A model generated the notes under the pieces. It did no database searches and was not told where the DNA came from. It worked only from the letters and a program-made list of their open reading frames with translations. The position numbers and the translations under genes were made by a program. Positions 1 to 8,268 of a stretch of 64,000 nt of DNA are shown piece by piece; position 1 is the stretch's first letter; each line of letters begins with the position of its first letter. Source of the DNA: Saprospiraceae bacterium (GTDB lineage: Bacteria > Bacteroidota > Bacteroidia > Chitinophagales > Saprospiraceae); NCBI GenBank assembly GCA_020630955.1, contig JAHDIE010000001.1, positions 126,040-190,039 of the forward strand. Direction: 5' to 3'.

Positions 1-1
1 T

Positions 2-223
2 ATGCAGGCAATTTTCTACCATAAGATTAAACAGAAATATTACCTTGCCCATGATCACAAAGAATTCGTAGAAGTATTATCAAGAAAGTCTAAAATCCCA
101 GAAAAAAATATAAGAGCTATTGTCAACAATCTAAAAAGTGGATCAAGCGGTTATCATTTTAGTGATGATCAATTAATCATGCTTTATAGAAGAATTGAAG
201 AATTTTTTAAATCAGCAGAATAA
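2..223 (+). CDS. DUF4350-domain protein, C-terminal end (partial)
   Basis: Only the last 73 codons are in the window; the frame is open at the left edge, so the methionine at base 2 is probably internal. The segment (YYLAHDHKEFVEVLSRKSKI, then a run ending IEEFFKSAE) resembles the C-terminal helical tail of DUF4350 proteins. In Bacteroidota these membrane proteins are commonly encoded directly before MoxR and DUF58 genes, and that is what follows here after a 24-base gap on the same strand. The role of the module is unsettled; chaperone-like maturation of envelope proteins is usually proposed. Identification rests on the tail pattern plus synteny. Confidence 0.7.
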   Translation: MQAIFYHKIKQKYYLAHDHKEFVEVLSRKSKIPEKNIRAIVNNLKSGSSGYHFSDDQLIMLYRRIEEFFKSAE

Positions 224-247
224 TAAATATCATTTAATACAATTTAC

Positions 248-1321
248 ATGGAAGATATCAACAATCCAAAAGAAGAACAAAACCAAATAGCCAAAGAATC
301 AGTGATTAACAATCCTTCGGCAATCGAAGAAAACAAAGCGTATTTATCGTCATATAAATTAAGACAAACCTTAGATCTAAACCCAATTACTTCAAAATTA
401 GACTTGCTATTTGCAGAAGCAAAAAAAATCCTAATCGGACAAGAGGAGTTACTTGAATTAATGGTAATTTGCATGTTATGTGATGGTCACATTCTACTTG
501 AAGGAGTCCCTGGTGTTGCTAAAACATTAAGTGCTAATGTCCTTGCCAAAACCATAAATTCAGATTTTTCCAGAATTCAATTTACTCCAGACTTGATGCC
601 AGCTGACATTATTGGAACATCTGTTTTCAATACGAAGGAGTCAGAGTTCGTATTCAAGCAAGGACCAATATTTAGCAATGTCATTCTAATAGATGAAATT
701 AACCGCGCGCCAGCCAAAACTCAATCAGCCCTATTTGAAGTAATGGAAGAAAAACAAATATCTTTCGATGGCACCACCTACAATATGGAGCTACCTTTCA
801 TCGTAATTGCTACTCAAAATCCTATCGAACAAGAAGGGACTTACCGTCTTCCAGAAGCACAATTAGATCGATTTCTGATGAAAATAAATATTTCATACCC
901 AAGCAGAAAACAAGAAATAGAAATATTAAAAAGATTTAAAAATCAGCTTGGCAAGCTTGATTTAAGTGTGATTAACAAGGTAATCAGCAAAGAAGACATC
1001 GATAATATTCAAGAGCTATTGCAAAAGATACATATTGAAGACCAAATGCTAGATTACATTGCAGATATTATCCATGAAACGAGAAATAATGCAAAAATAT
1101 ATCTTGGAGGATCTCCAAGAGCATCACTTGCTATCATGAAAACATGCAAGATGACCGCAGTAATCGCTGGCAGAGATTTTGTTATTCCAGATGACATACA
1201 ATATGTTGTTCCGCATGTTCTCAATCACCGTCTCATACTAACCCCCGAAGCTGAGATGGAAGGTCTCACAACCAAAGTAGTAATTGATGAAATCTTGAAA
1301 AAATTAGAAGTCCCTAGATAA
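248..1321 (+). CDS. MoxR-family AAA+ ATPase
   Basis: A 357-residue MoxR-type AAA+ ATPase. Walker A is GVPGVAKT at residues 86-93, and Walker B is ILIDE with the acidic pair at D149/E150, followed by INRAPAKTQ. The C-terminal AAA lid contains the family signature GGSPRASLAIMK and DVQ-like DDIQ. The first ~45 residues are a polar extension. MoxR proteins are thought to act as chaperones or metal-insertion factors together with DUF58/VWA partners. The stop codon TAA shares one base with the ATG of the DUF58 gene, so the two are translationally coupled in one operon with the upstream DUF4350 gene. Confidence 0.95.
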   Translation: MEDINNPKEEQNQIAKESVINNPSAIEENKAYLSSYKLRQTLDLNPITSKLDLLFAEAKKILIGQEELLELMVICMLCDGHILLEGVPGVAKTLSANVLAKTINSDFSRIQFTPDLMPADIIGTSVFNTKESEFVFKQGPIFSNVILIDEINRAPAKTQSALFEVMEEKQISFDGTTYNMELPFIVIATQNPIEQEGTYRLPEAQLDRFLMKINISYPSRKQEIEILKRFKNQLGKLDLSVINKVISKEDIDNIQELLQKIHIEDQMLDYIADIIHETRNNAKIYLGGSPRASLAIMKTCKMTAVIAGRDFVIPDDIQYVVPHVLNHRLILTPEAEMEGLTTKVVIDEILKKLEVPR

Positions 1322-2649
1322 TGTTTAAAAACACATATCTTAAAAGTTTATTTTTTATTGCAATGGGAGTTTGTATATCCGTATTACTACTCTCCTACCC
1401 CTTCCCCAAATTATATTCTTTAGGAAAATATTTATTGTTTATAATAATTGCATTGACCATAGTTGATTGGTTTTTATTATACATAATAAAGGATAAAATA
1501 CAAATCGAAAGAAAAGTCAATAAAAAACTTTCAATGGGTGACTTACAAAAAATAAATTATGAAATCAGCAATACATTGAGCTATCCATTGGATATTGAAA
1601 TTTTTGATGAGTTCCCTTATCAACTTCAAGAAAGAAGTTTTTCCAAACAGACTCACCTTTACCCACAGTCGGATAAAATATATTCCCATAATATTAGACC
1701 ATTAAGCCGAGGAGTTTACAATTTTGGAAATGTAAATGCTTTCATTTCAAACTTATACATCGGAATGGTTGAAAGAAAAATATCATTCGAGCAGAATGCT
1801 GATATAGCCGTTGTTCCTTCTATTATTCAAATGAAAAAATATGAATTACAGGTATTTTCAAAAACAGCTTCACTTGCTGGAATAAGAAGAGTCAGACAAG
1901 TGGGTGAAAACGATGAATTTGAACACATAAGAAATTATATTCAGGGAGATAATGTAAAAGCAATCAATTGGAAAGCAACCTCTCGAAATAATCAATTGAT
2001 GGTCAACCAATATCAAAATTCGCGTAGTCAAATGGTCTACAGTATTATTGATAAAGGTAGATCAATGAAAATGCCTTTTAATGGATTAAGTTTATTAGAT
2101 CATTCGATCAATGCAGCATTGGTCATTTCAAATATCATTCTAAGAAAGCATGACCGAGCTGGACTCGTAACCTTTTCTGAAAAAATTGGCAATATTGTTA
2201 AAGCAGAAGCTAATCAGAGTCAATTAGAAAAAATTGGTAATGTACTATACAAACAAACTACTGGATTTCTGGAATCAAACTTTGAATTACTCTTTTATAC
2301 ATTAAGAAGATACTTGAGCAGAAGGAGTATCATTTTCTTTTACACAAATTTTGAAACACCGATTGATCTAAAACGCAATTTAGCATATCTAAAATCCATT
2401 AATAAAAAACACCTATTGGTTGTAATTTCCTTTATTAATACTGAATTAATTGAAAGTAGCGAAATGATTGCGAGAAACAAGTCAGATATATATTATAAAA
2501 CATTTGCACAAAAAGCTTTGGTAGATAAAGAAAGTTTAATGAACCAATTAAGTATTCATGGAATACAAAATATACTAACAAGACCCGAAGATCTAAACAT
2601 AAAAGTAATCAACAAGTATCTAGAAATTAAAGCCAAAAGAATGAAATAA
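1321..2649 (+). CDS. DUF58 domain protein (MoxR partner)
   Basis: A 442-residue DUF58 protein. Two N-terminal membrane segments (about residues 9-28 and 38-56) are followed by a beta-rich linker and the DUF58 signature INWKATSR at residues 215-222, which leads into a degenerate von Willebrand A-like fold (SIIDKGRSMK). It starts on the last base of the MoxR stop codon. DUF58 proteins are the usual partner of MoxR ATPases, so a joint role in envelope protein assembly or stress resistance is inferred from the family. The operon normally continues with VWA/TPR (Bat) genes in many Bacteroidota, but here it ends. Confidence 0.93.
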   Translation: MFKNTYLKSLFFIAMGVCISVLLLSYPFPKLYSLGKYLLFIIIALTIVDWFLLYIIKDKIQIERKVNKKLSMGDLQKINYEISNTLSYPLDIEIFDEFPYQLQERSFSKQTHLYPQSDKIYSHNIRPLSRGVYNFGNVNAFISNLYIGMVERKISFEQNADIAVVPSIIQMKKYELQVFSKTASLAGIRRVRQVGENDEFEHIRNYIQGDNVKAINWKATSRNNQLMVNQYQNSRSQMVYSIIDKGRSMKMPFNGLSLLDHSINAALVISNIILRKHDRAGLVTFSEKIGNIVKAEANQSQLEKIGNVLYKQTTGFLESNFELLFYTLRRYLSRRSIIFFYTNFETPIDLKRNLAYLKSINKKHLLVVISFINTELIESSEMIARNKSDIYYKTFAQKALVDKESLMNQLSIHGIQNILTRPEDLNIKVINKYLEIKAKRMK

Positions 2650-3046
2650 AAAATGCAAATCTTAAGAATGGCTTTATTATTTTCAATGCTCATCATACTA
2701 TATTTCTAGTTAATTAACTCCGTTGATATTGCTAATGAACACTGTTTTAGAAAACTAATTCAAGACCAAAGCAAACCTTTCACAAACACATTTATAGTGT
2801 AAAATATAGAATGACCAAAGTCAATCAAAAGACTTTAATTACACCGTATAGACAATAGCCGACATATAATTTGAAAATAAATGCCAAAAGCCAAACAAAT
2901 ATTTGAATTTTCTTTAATACTTGTATTTTTATTTATACTTTGAGTTAAAATCAACATTTCCTTCCAAATAGTTCAATTTTCATTTCAATAAGCACATGCA
3001 AGAATGTGCTTGATTTATCTATTTATTCATTAACAACTAATCAAAA
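2650..3046. other. Gene-poor gap after the MoxR operon
   Basis: 397 bases without a convincing gene. Bases 2,653-2,709 encode an 18-residue, signal-peptide-like peptide (MQILRMALLFSMLIILYF) ending in TAG. The same frame then stays open to a TAA ending at 2,802, so this could be a degraded small gene or chance. No good terminator was seen. The stretch from about 2,880 is very AT-rich and presumably holds the promoter of the subtilase gene; TTTG at 2,939-2,942 is preceded by TAC rather than a canonical TAnn spacing, so I do not call a promoter. Confidence 0.3.
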
Positions 3047-4282
3047 ATGAAAAAACACAACTTAAACTTGTTTGTACTCATGCTGGTATTAACTACTGCT
3101 ATCTTTGTGGGATGCCTCAAGGACGATGTAGAAGTTGAACAAATTAATGTTACATCAGATTTAGGATTACAGGCAGAAGCAGAAGTTATTAACTATGCGC
3201 ATAACGTGATTCCAAACGAATATATAGTTGTCTATAAAGACAATGCAATTGCTACCACAAGAGCAAAAGCAGCAGCCAACTATGCAGAAAGACAAGCAGT
3301 AATGAAAGATGCTGTTAAAAAGACTTTGGTGGACAATAATATTTCAAAAGATAAAATGGGCCATGTGTATGGCACAGTATTAAGTGGGTTTTCTGCAAAA
3401 CTTACAGAAAATGAAGTACAAACGTTAAGAAATAATCCAGATATTGCATACATAGAGCAAGATCAAATCTTTACTGTAGCCATGGGAGGACCTCCTGGTG
3501 GTGGCGGTGGCGGCGGTGGCGGCCAAACCATTCCTTGGGGTATAACAAGAGTAGGTGGATCATCTGATGGGACAGGATTAAGAGCTTGGATTATTGATTC
3601 GGGAATTGACTTAGACCACCCAGACCTAAATGTAAACGTTGGCCTTTCTGAATCATTCCTCGGAGGAAATCAAAGCGACAATCCAGATGATCAGAATGGT
3701 CATGGAACTCATGTTGCAGGTACCGTTGCAGCCATTGATAATACAGAAGGTGTTATTGGTGTTGCAGCCGGAGCTGAAGTTGTTTCAGTAAGAGTTTTGG
3801 ACAGAAGAGGAAGTGGCTCTAATTCTGGAGTAATTGCAGGAGTTAATTATGTAGGAGCAAACGCCGCTAGCGGTGATGCTGCAAACATGAGTTTAGGTGG
3901 AGGAGCATCTTCTGCTTTAGACAGCGCTGTATCATCAGCTTCATCTGCATGCCCATTCTCATTGGCTGCTGGAAATGAATCTCAAAACGCTAACAATGTA
4001 TCACCAGCTAGAGTAAATGGCTCAAATATCTATACCGTTTCATCTATGACTTCTACAGATAATTGGTCAAGCTTCTCCAACTATGGAAATCCACCAGTTG
4101 ATTATTGTGCTCCTGGCTCAAGTATCAATTCAACTTGGAAAGGAGGAGGTTACAACACGATTAGTGGAACTTCAATGGCTGCCCCTCATGTTTGTGGAAT
4201 CTTATTATTAGGAAATGTAAGCTCAGATGGTACCGTAAATAACGATCCAGATGGAGACGCGGACCCTATTGCACATAAATAA
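3047..4282 (+). CDS. Secreted subtilisin-like serine protease (S8), lipoprotein
   Basis: A 411-residue S8 peptidase. The N-terminus is a lipoprotein signal with the lipobox FVGC (Cys23). Residues about 50-145 form an inhibitor I9 propeptide (NEYIVVYKD through AYIEQDQIF). A glycine-only linker (GGPPGGGGGGGGG) leads into the proteinase K-type catalytic domain with Asp184 (IIDSGIDLDHP), His219 (NGHGTHVAGT), oxyanion Asn310 (AAGNES) and Ser376 (GTSMAAPHV). The chain ends about 35 residues after the nucleophile with an Asp-rich tail and has no T9SS domain. It probably degrades proteins at the cell surface or outside the cell after loss of the propeptide. A strong terminator follows it. Confidence 0.95.
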   Translation: MKKHNLNLFVLMLVLTTAIFVGCLKDDVEVEQINVTSDLGLQAEAEVINYAHNVIPNEYIVVYKDNAIATTRAKAAANYAERQAVMKDAVKKTLVDNNISKDKMGHVYGTVLSGFSAKLTENEVQTLRNNPDIAYIEQDQIFTVAMGGPPGGGGGGGGGQTIPWGITRVGGSSDGTGLRAWIIDSGIDLDHPDLNVNVGLSESFLGGNQSDNPDDQNGHGTHVAGTVAAIDNTEGVIGVAAGAEVVSVRVLDRRGSGSNSGVIAGVNYVGANAASGDAANMSLGGGASSALDSAVSSASSACPFSLAAGNESQNANNVSPARVNGSNIYTVSSMTSTDNWSSFSNYGNPPVDYCAPGSSINSTWKGGGYNTISGTSMAAPHVCGILLLGNVSSDGTVNNDPDGDADPIAHK

Positions 4283-4306
4283 GAATAAGTTAAATTTGTA
4301 AATAGA

Positions 4307-4340
4307 AGGGGAAGCAGGAAACTGCTTCCCCTAATTTTTT
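4307..4340 (+). terminator. Rho-independent terminator after the subtilase
   Basis: A perfect 11-bp stem (4,307-4,317 with 4,322-4,332, AGGGGAAGCAG/CTGCTTCCCCT) closes on a GAAA tetraloop and is followed by AATTTTTT. It lies 25 bases after the protease stop codon and just before the next gene's putative promoter. Confidence 0.93.
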
Positions 4341-4343
4341 AAA

Positions 4344-4351
4344 TAATTTTG
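4344..4351 (+). promoter_or_regulatory. Candidate -7 element TAATTTTG
   Basis: Bases 4,344-4,351 match the Bacteroidota sigma-ABfr -7 consensus TAnnTTTG. They sit 20 bases before the ATG of the spermidine-synthase-like gene and immediately after the terminator. No -33 TTG is present at the usual distance, so the call is tentative; it implies a leader of about 14 bases. Confidence 0.4.
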
Positions 4352-4371
4352 GCACATTTTTAAGTTTAAAT

Positions 4372-5925
4372 ATGAAATCCAATAGATTCTTTTTATATCT
4401 ACTGTCATTTTTAGAAGGTGGTTCCGTCATGGTTTGTGAGTTGGTAGGTGCAAAAATGCTAGCTCCATTTTTTGGCACCTCTCTCTATGTTTGGGCTGCC
4501 GCATTGGGTCTAACACTTGGTGGTTTGACAGCAGGATATTTTCTCGGGGGTCGCCTTTCGGCCAAATATGCCAATGATGTAAGACTACTATATTATGTTT
4601 TAATAGCAGCTGCATTTTTTTTAATTCTGATGCCAATCACCAGCAAATGGATAATGGCTGCTACCATAGATCTAAACTTACAAACAGGAGCCATTTTATC
4701 TCTTTTGGTATTTATGGTTCCTCCTTTAGTCTTCATGGGCATGACCTCACCTATCATCATTAATCTGTTGACCAATGATGTAGATTATGCAGGAAATAGT
4801 GCCGGAAATGTTTATGCCATTTCTACCCTGGGAGGGATTTTAATGACTTTCCTTATGGGATTTTATATCATTCCCAACTTTGGAATTACAAAACCAGCGA
4901 TAGTGACTGGAATTACATTGGCCTCTTTACCAATTTTTTCTCTTTTAAAAATTCAGAAGAATATAGCATTTGTTGCCTTGGTAATTGTATTTGGTTTGGG
5001 CGCTGCAAAATTTAACGACCAGACCAGCTATCCAGACAACTACTCAGTACTCTATGAGTCTGAAGGAATTTTAGGGCAGATAAAAGTAGTAGATCACCCA
5101 TCTTATGATATTACTACAGATGCCAAAATGGGAAGAGGACTTATTGTAAACAATACACTTCAAACTTATGTTGGAGCAGATCAAAATTATCAATATAGTA
5201 TTTGGAGTTGGGCTAATTATTTTCCGACTGCAGCTAGTATATTTCCAAAAGGAAGTAAAGTTTTGTTACTAGGATTAGGTGGTGGCACCATTGTAAAGCA
5301 GTTCAATAGAATGGGTTTTGATGTTGATGTAGTTGAAATCGACCAAAGGATATGGGATGTCTCCGTCGAGTACTTCAAGATGGACCCTAATACAAAGGTT
5401 TACATTGATGATGCGAGGCATTTTGTAAAAACATCACAACAAAAATACGACATTATAGTCTATGATACATTTCTCAGCGAATCTGTTCCCGAGCATTTGT
5501 TAACCATAGATGGGTTTAAAGATGCAAGAAAAATTCTTAACCCAAATGGAATGATTATGGCTAATTTCTACGGATATTTAAAAGGTGAAACTGGCAAAGC
5601 AGCAAGGTCAGTTTACAAAACATTTATTGAATCGGGATTTAAAACGGAAATTTTAGCAACACCAGGAACAGAACAAACAAGGAATTTGATATTTTTAGCC
5701 AGCGACGAAGAGAAAAATTTCTCAAAAGCAAATTACGAAGAACCCGGTTTTAATAAAATAGCTAACCTCTATGACCATTTAATTGATACCCATCTTTTAA
5801 AAACTGATGATGTAGAAGTACTTACTGACGAAAAACCTAGGCTTTCAAAACTATATGCAAAAGCTGCTTCAGGATGGAAAAAAAGTTACAATGCCTATTA
5901 TCGGAAATACTTTCCAATAAATTAA
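4372..5925 (+). CDS. Membrane-anchored spermidine synthase-like protein
   Basis: A 517-residue protein with a polytopic N-terminal domain (about seven helices in residues 5-215, GGLTAGYFLGGRLS-like MFS pattern) fused to a class I methyltransferase-fold domain. The SAM-type loop is GLGGGT at residues 301-306, the following acidic strand ends in VEID (E322-D324), then come IDDARHFV and a DIIVYDTF strand. This is the architecture of 'fused MFS/spermidine synthase' proteins. True aminopropyltransferase activity is not shown, and many such proteins have unknown substrates. The ATG at 4,372 follows a candidate -7 element by 20 bases. It is a single-gene unit, since the next gene is 137 bases away. 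Confidence 0.85.
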   Translation: MKSNRFFLYLLSFLEGGSVMVCELVGAKMLAPFFGTSLYVWAAALGLTLGGLTAGYFLGGRLSAKYANDVRLLYYVLIAAAFFLILMPITSKWIMAATIDLNLQTGAILSLLVFMVPPLVFMGMTSPIIINLLTNDVDYAGNSAGNVYAISTLGGILMTFLMGFYIIPNFGITKPAIVTGITLASLPIFSLLKIQKNIAFVALVIVFGLGAAKFNDQTSYPDNYSVLYESEGILGQIKVVDHPSYDITTDAKMGRGLIVNNTLQTYVGADQNYQYSIWSWANYFPTAASIFPKGSKVLLLGLGGGTIVKQFNRMGFDVDVVEIDQRIWDVSVEYFKMDPNTKVYIDDARHFVKTSQQKYDIIVYDTFLSESVPEHLLTIDGFKDARKILNPNGMIMANFYGYLKGETGKAARSVYKTFIESGFKTEILATPGTEQTRNLIFLASDEEKNFSKANYEEPGFNKIANLYDHLIDTHLLKTDDVEVLTDEKPRLSKLYAKAASGWKKSYNAYYRKYFPIN

Positions 5926-6062
5926 TTTGACCTTTTGCTTAAGTATTTATACTGATTAAATTTAATAGTAAAGGCACCTTGCCAGGTATTATGATTACCT
6001 AAAGTAATTTATATCCAACACAATCATTATCTTGCTTTGCAAACTAAAGAAAGCAGTATCCC

Positions 6063-8009
6063 ATGAATAATTCCAAGATTGACAAACGAATTAGTCAATA
6101 TCCAAAAAGTCTTGAGTATCAAATAAAATCCTACGAGAAAATTCCAGTAGAATTATTTAATGACTCAAAAGATGGCAGTATCTATATTGCAAATTTGATT
6201 GCAAGAGCAATTAGAGAAAAGCAAGAGCATGATGAGAATATTGTTCTAGGTTTAGCTACAGGATCATCACCATTGATGGTCTATGCAGAATTAATTAGAC
6301 TGCATAAAGAAGAAGAGCTCAGTTTTCAAAACGTTATTACTTTTAATCTTGATGAATATTATCCGCTAGACCCTAGTCGGTTGGAAAGTTATGACTATTT
6401 CATGCATCATTATTTTTTCGACCACATCGATATACTCGAAGAAAATATAAACATCCCAAAAGGAGATCTGAAACTTTCCGAAGTTAAAAAGTATTGCAAT
6501 AATTACGAAAAGAAAATTCATCTTGCAGGAGGAATAGATATTCAACTCCTAGGAATCGGAAGATCTGGACACATTGGATTTAATGAACCAGGATCCGAAG
6601 ATAATACACTTACAAGACTGGTGCGACTTGATAACTTAACGAGACATGACGCATCTGACGATTTTGGCGGTCTTGAGAAAGTACCTTATGAAGCCATCAC
6701 AATGGGAGTTAAAACAATTCTTAATGCCAAAGAAATATATATTATGGCTTGGGGCCAACACAAAGCCGATATTGTGAAAGAAGCTATTGAGGGTAAGCCC
6801 TCAGCTTTCATCCCATCAACATTCTTACAGCAACATGCAAATGTTCGTTTTTATATGGACACAGCCGCTGCCAATAAACTAACAAGAGTACAAACGCCAT
6901 GGAAAGTGGGATCTTGTAAATGGGATGAAGATTTAGCAACAAAAGCAGTAATCTGGTTGTCGCAATTGGTCAACAAACCTATCTTAAAACTCACTGACGA
7001 AGACTATAATGAATACGGCTTGAGTGAACTCATTTTAAATCAAACCAATGCCTACCAGCTAAATATAAAAATATTCAATAGATTACAACACACGATCACA
7101 GGATGGCCAGGTGGAAAACCGAATACCGATGATAGCCAAAGACCAGAACGTGCAAATCCTAAAAAGAAAAGAGTTTTACTTTTTAGTCCACACCCAGATG
7201 ATGATGTAATCTCAATGGGTGGAACTTTTTTAAGACTTGTAGAACAAGGTCATGAAGTTCATGTGGCGTATCAAACTTCTGGAAATACTGCTGTACATGA
7301 CCATGACGCTTTGAGATATCTTGAATTCTATGAAGATTTTCACAATACTGTAATAGGCAAAAGTGTAAAATCAAAATCATTCAGAGACTTAGAAAAACTA
7401 TTAGCCAATGCAAACAATCACAAAATCACACAAGCCCTAAAAGACACCAAAGGACTAATAAGAAGAGGTGAAGCAAGAGCAGGTGCAAGATTTTGTGGTG
7501 TGCCAGATGAAAGAATACATTTTATGGATATGCCATTTTATGAAGCTGAAAGCTCAAAAAAAAGAATGCTATCCGAGGCAGACATTTCACTGACCATGGA
7601 CCTTATCAAAAAAATCAAACCACACCAAGTATTTGCAGCCGGAGACCTTGCAGACCCACATGGCACTCATCGAGTTTGTTTGAATGCAGTCATTGAGGCA
7701 CTCACCAGAATGAAAGGAAAAAAGTGGATTAAAGATTGTTGGCTTTGGCTTTACAGAGGTGCATGGCAAGAATTTGATATCAATGAAATTGAAATGTGTG
7801 TCCCACTATCTCCAAATGAATTAATCAAAAAGAGAAATGCAATATTCTTGCATCAATCACAAAAAGATAGACCGGTTTTCCCAGGGGAAGATGAAAGAGA
7901 ATTTTGGCAGAGAGCTGAAGATCGAACAAGAAAAACAGCAGAAGAATATCGAGAATTAGGATTTGCCGAATATGAAGCGATGGAGGCTTTCAGAAGATGG
8001 CATTACTAA
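6063..8009 (+). CDS. nagB: Glucosamine-6-phosphate deaminase fused to LmbE-like deacetylase
   Basis: A 648-residue two-domain protein. The N-terminal half is a NagB isomerase/deaminase with FNLDEYYP (catalytic Asp97) and GRSGHIGFNEPG (His170, Glu175), which converts glucosamine-6-phosphate to fructose-6-phosphate and ammonia. The C-terminal half is an LmbE/PIG-L type zinc deacetylase with SPHPDDD (His377, Asp379, Asp380) and DPHGTH (His533, His536). Single-domain NagB is about 240-270 residues, so this is a fusion; the combination is widespread in Bacteroidota and may couple N-deacetylation to deamination of amino sugars, which is inference. The cytoplasmic location is supported by the absence of a signal peptide. 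Confidence 0.92.
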   Translation: MNNSKIDKRISQYPKSLEYQIKSYEKIPVELFNDSKDGSIYIANLIARAIREKQEHDENIVLGLATGSSPLMVYAELIRLHKEEELSFQNVITFNLDEYYPLDPSRLESYDYFMHHYFFDHIDILEENINIPKGDLKLSEVKKYCNNYEKKIHLAGGIDIQLLGIGRSGHIGFNEPGSEDNTLTRLVRLDNLTRHDASDDFGGLEKVPYEAITMGVKTILNAKEIYIMAWGQHKADIVKEAIEGKPSAFIPSTFLQQHANVRFYMDTAAANKLTRVQTPWKVGSCKWDEDLATKAVIWLSQLVNKPILKLTDEDYNEYGLSELILNQTNAYQLNIKIFNRLQHTITGWPGGKPNTDDSQRPERANPKKKRVLLFSPHPDDDVISMGGTFLRLVEQGHEVHVAYQTSGNTAVHDHDALRYLEFYEDFHNTVIGKSVKSKSFRDLEKLLANANNHKITQALKDTKGLIRRGEARAGARFCGVPDERIHFMDMPFYEAESSKKRMLSEADISLTMDLIKKIKPHQVFAAGDLADPHGTHRVCLNAVIEALTRMKGKKWIKDCWLWLYRGAWQEFDINEIEMCVPLSPNELIKKRNAIFLHQSQKDRPVFPGEDEREFWQRAEDRTRKTAEEYRELGFAEYEAMEAFRRWHY

Positions 8010-8017
8010 TTAAACAG

Positions 8018-8062
8018 ATAGGCACTAAAATCTAATTCAAATATTGAAATTTTAGTTCCTAT
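8018..8062 (+). other. Long AT-rich hairpin after nagB
   Basis: Arms 8,018-8,031 and 8,049-8,062 pair at 13 of 14 positions (ATAGG, mismatch, ACTAAAAT). Within the loop TTCAA (8,036-8,040) pairs with TTGAA (8,044-8,048), leaving a three-base loop. It begins 9 bases after the nagB stop. The tail CATTATTTTTG is a poor U-tract, so it may be a weak terminator or an mRNA 3'-end stabiliser. Confidence 0.55.
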
Positions 8063-8074
8063 TCATTATTTTTG
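8044..8074 (+). promoter_or_regulatory. Candidate promoter of the BNR gene
   Basis: TTG at 8,044-8,046 is followed, after exactly 20 bases, by TATTTTTG at 8,067-8,074, which fits the Bacteroidota TTG-N19-21-TAnnTTTG layout. It would give a leader of about 185 bases before the ATG at 8,269. A second -7-like TACATTTG lies at 8,140-8,147 without a -33 partner. The -33 overlaps the nagB hairpin. Confidence 0.4.
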
Positions 8075-8268
8075 CTTTACACATTTCAAAATCTCCATTT
8101 TCAAATTTAGTTAATCTAGAAATAATTTGTAAGTCAAATTACATTTGTAAACACTTTGACATAATTACATTGTTAAGGTGTTAACAATTAGTATCATTAT
8201 TGTTTAAAATAAAAGCAATAGTGGTTATTTTTATTGACCTCAAATAATATTTAAAAGTAAATACTACC

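Noticed and set aside
2921..2942. TTG ... TACTTTG as promoter of the subtilase
   Set aside because: The spacing is about 12 bases and the -7 has one base too few between TA and TTTG.
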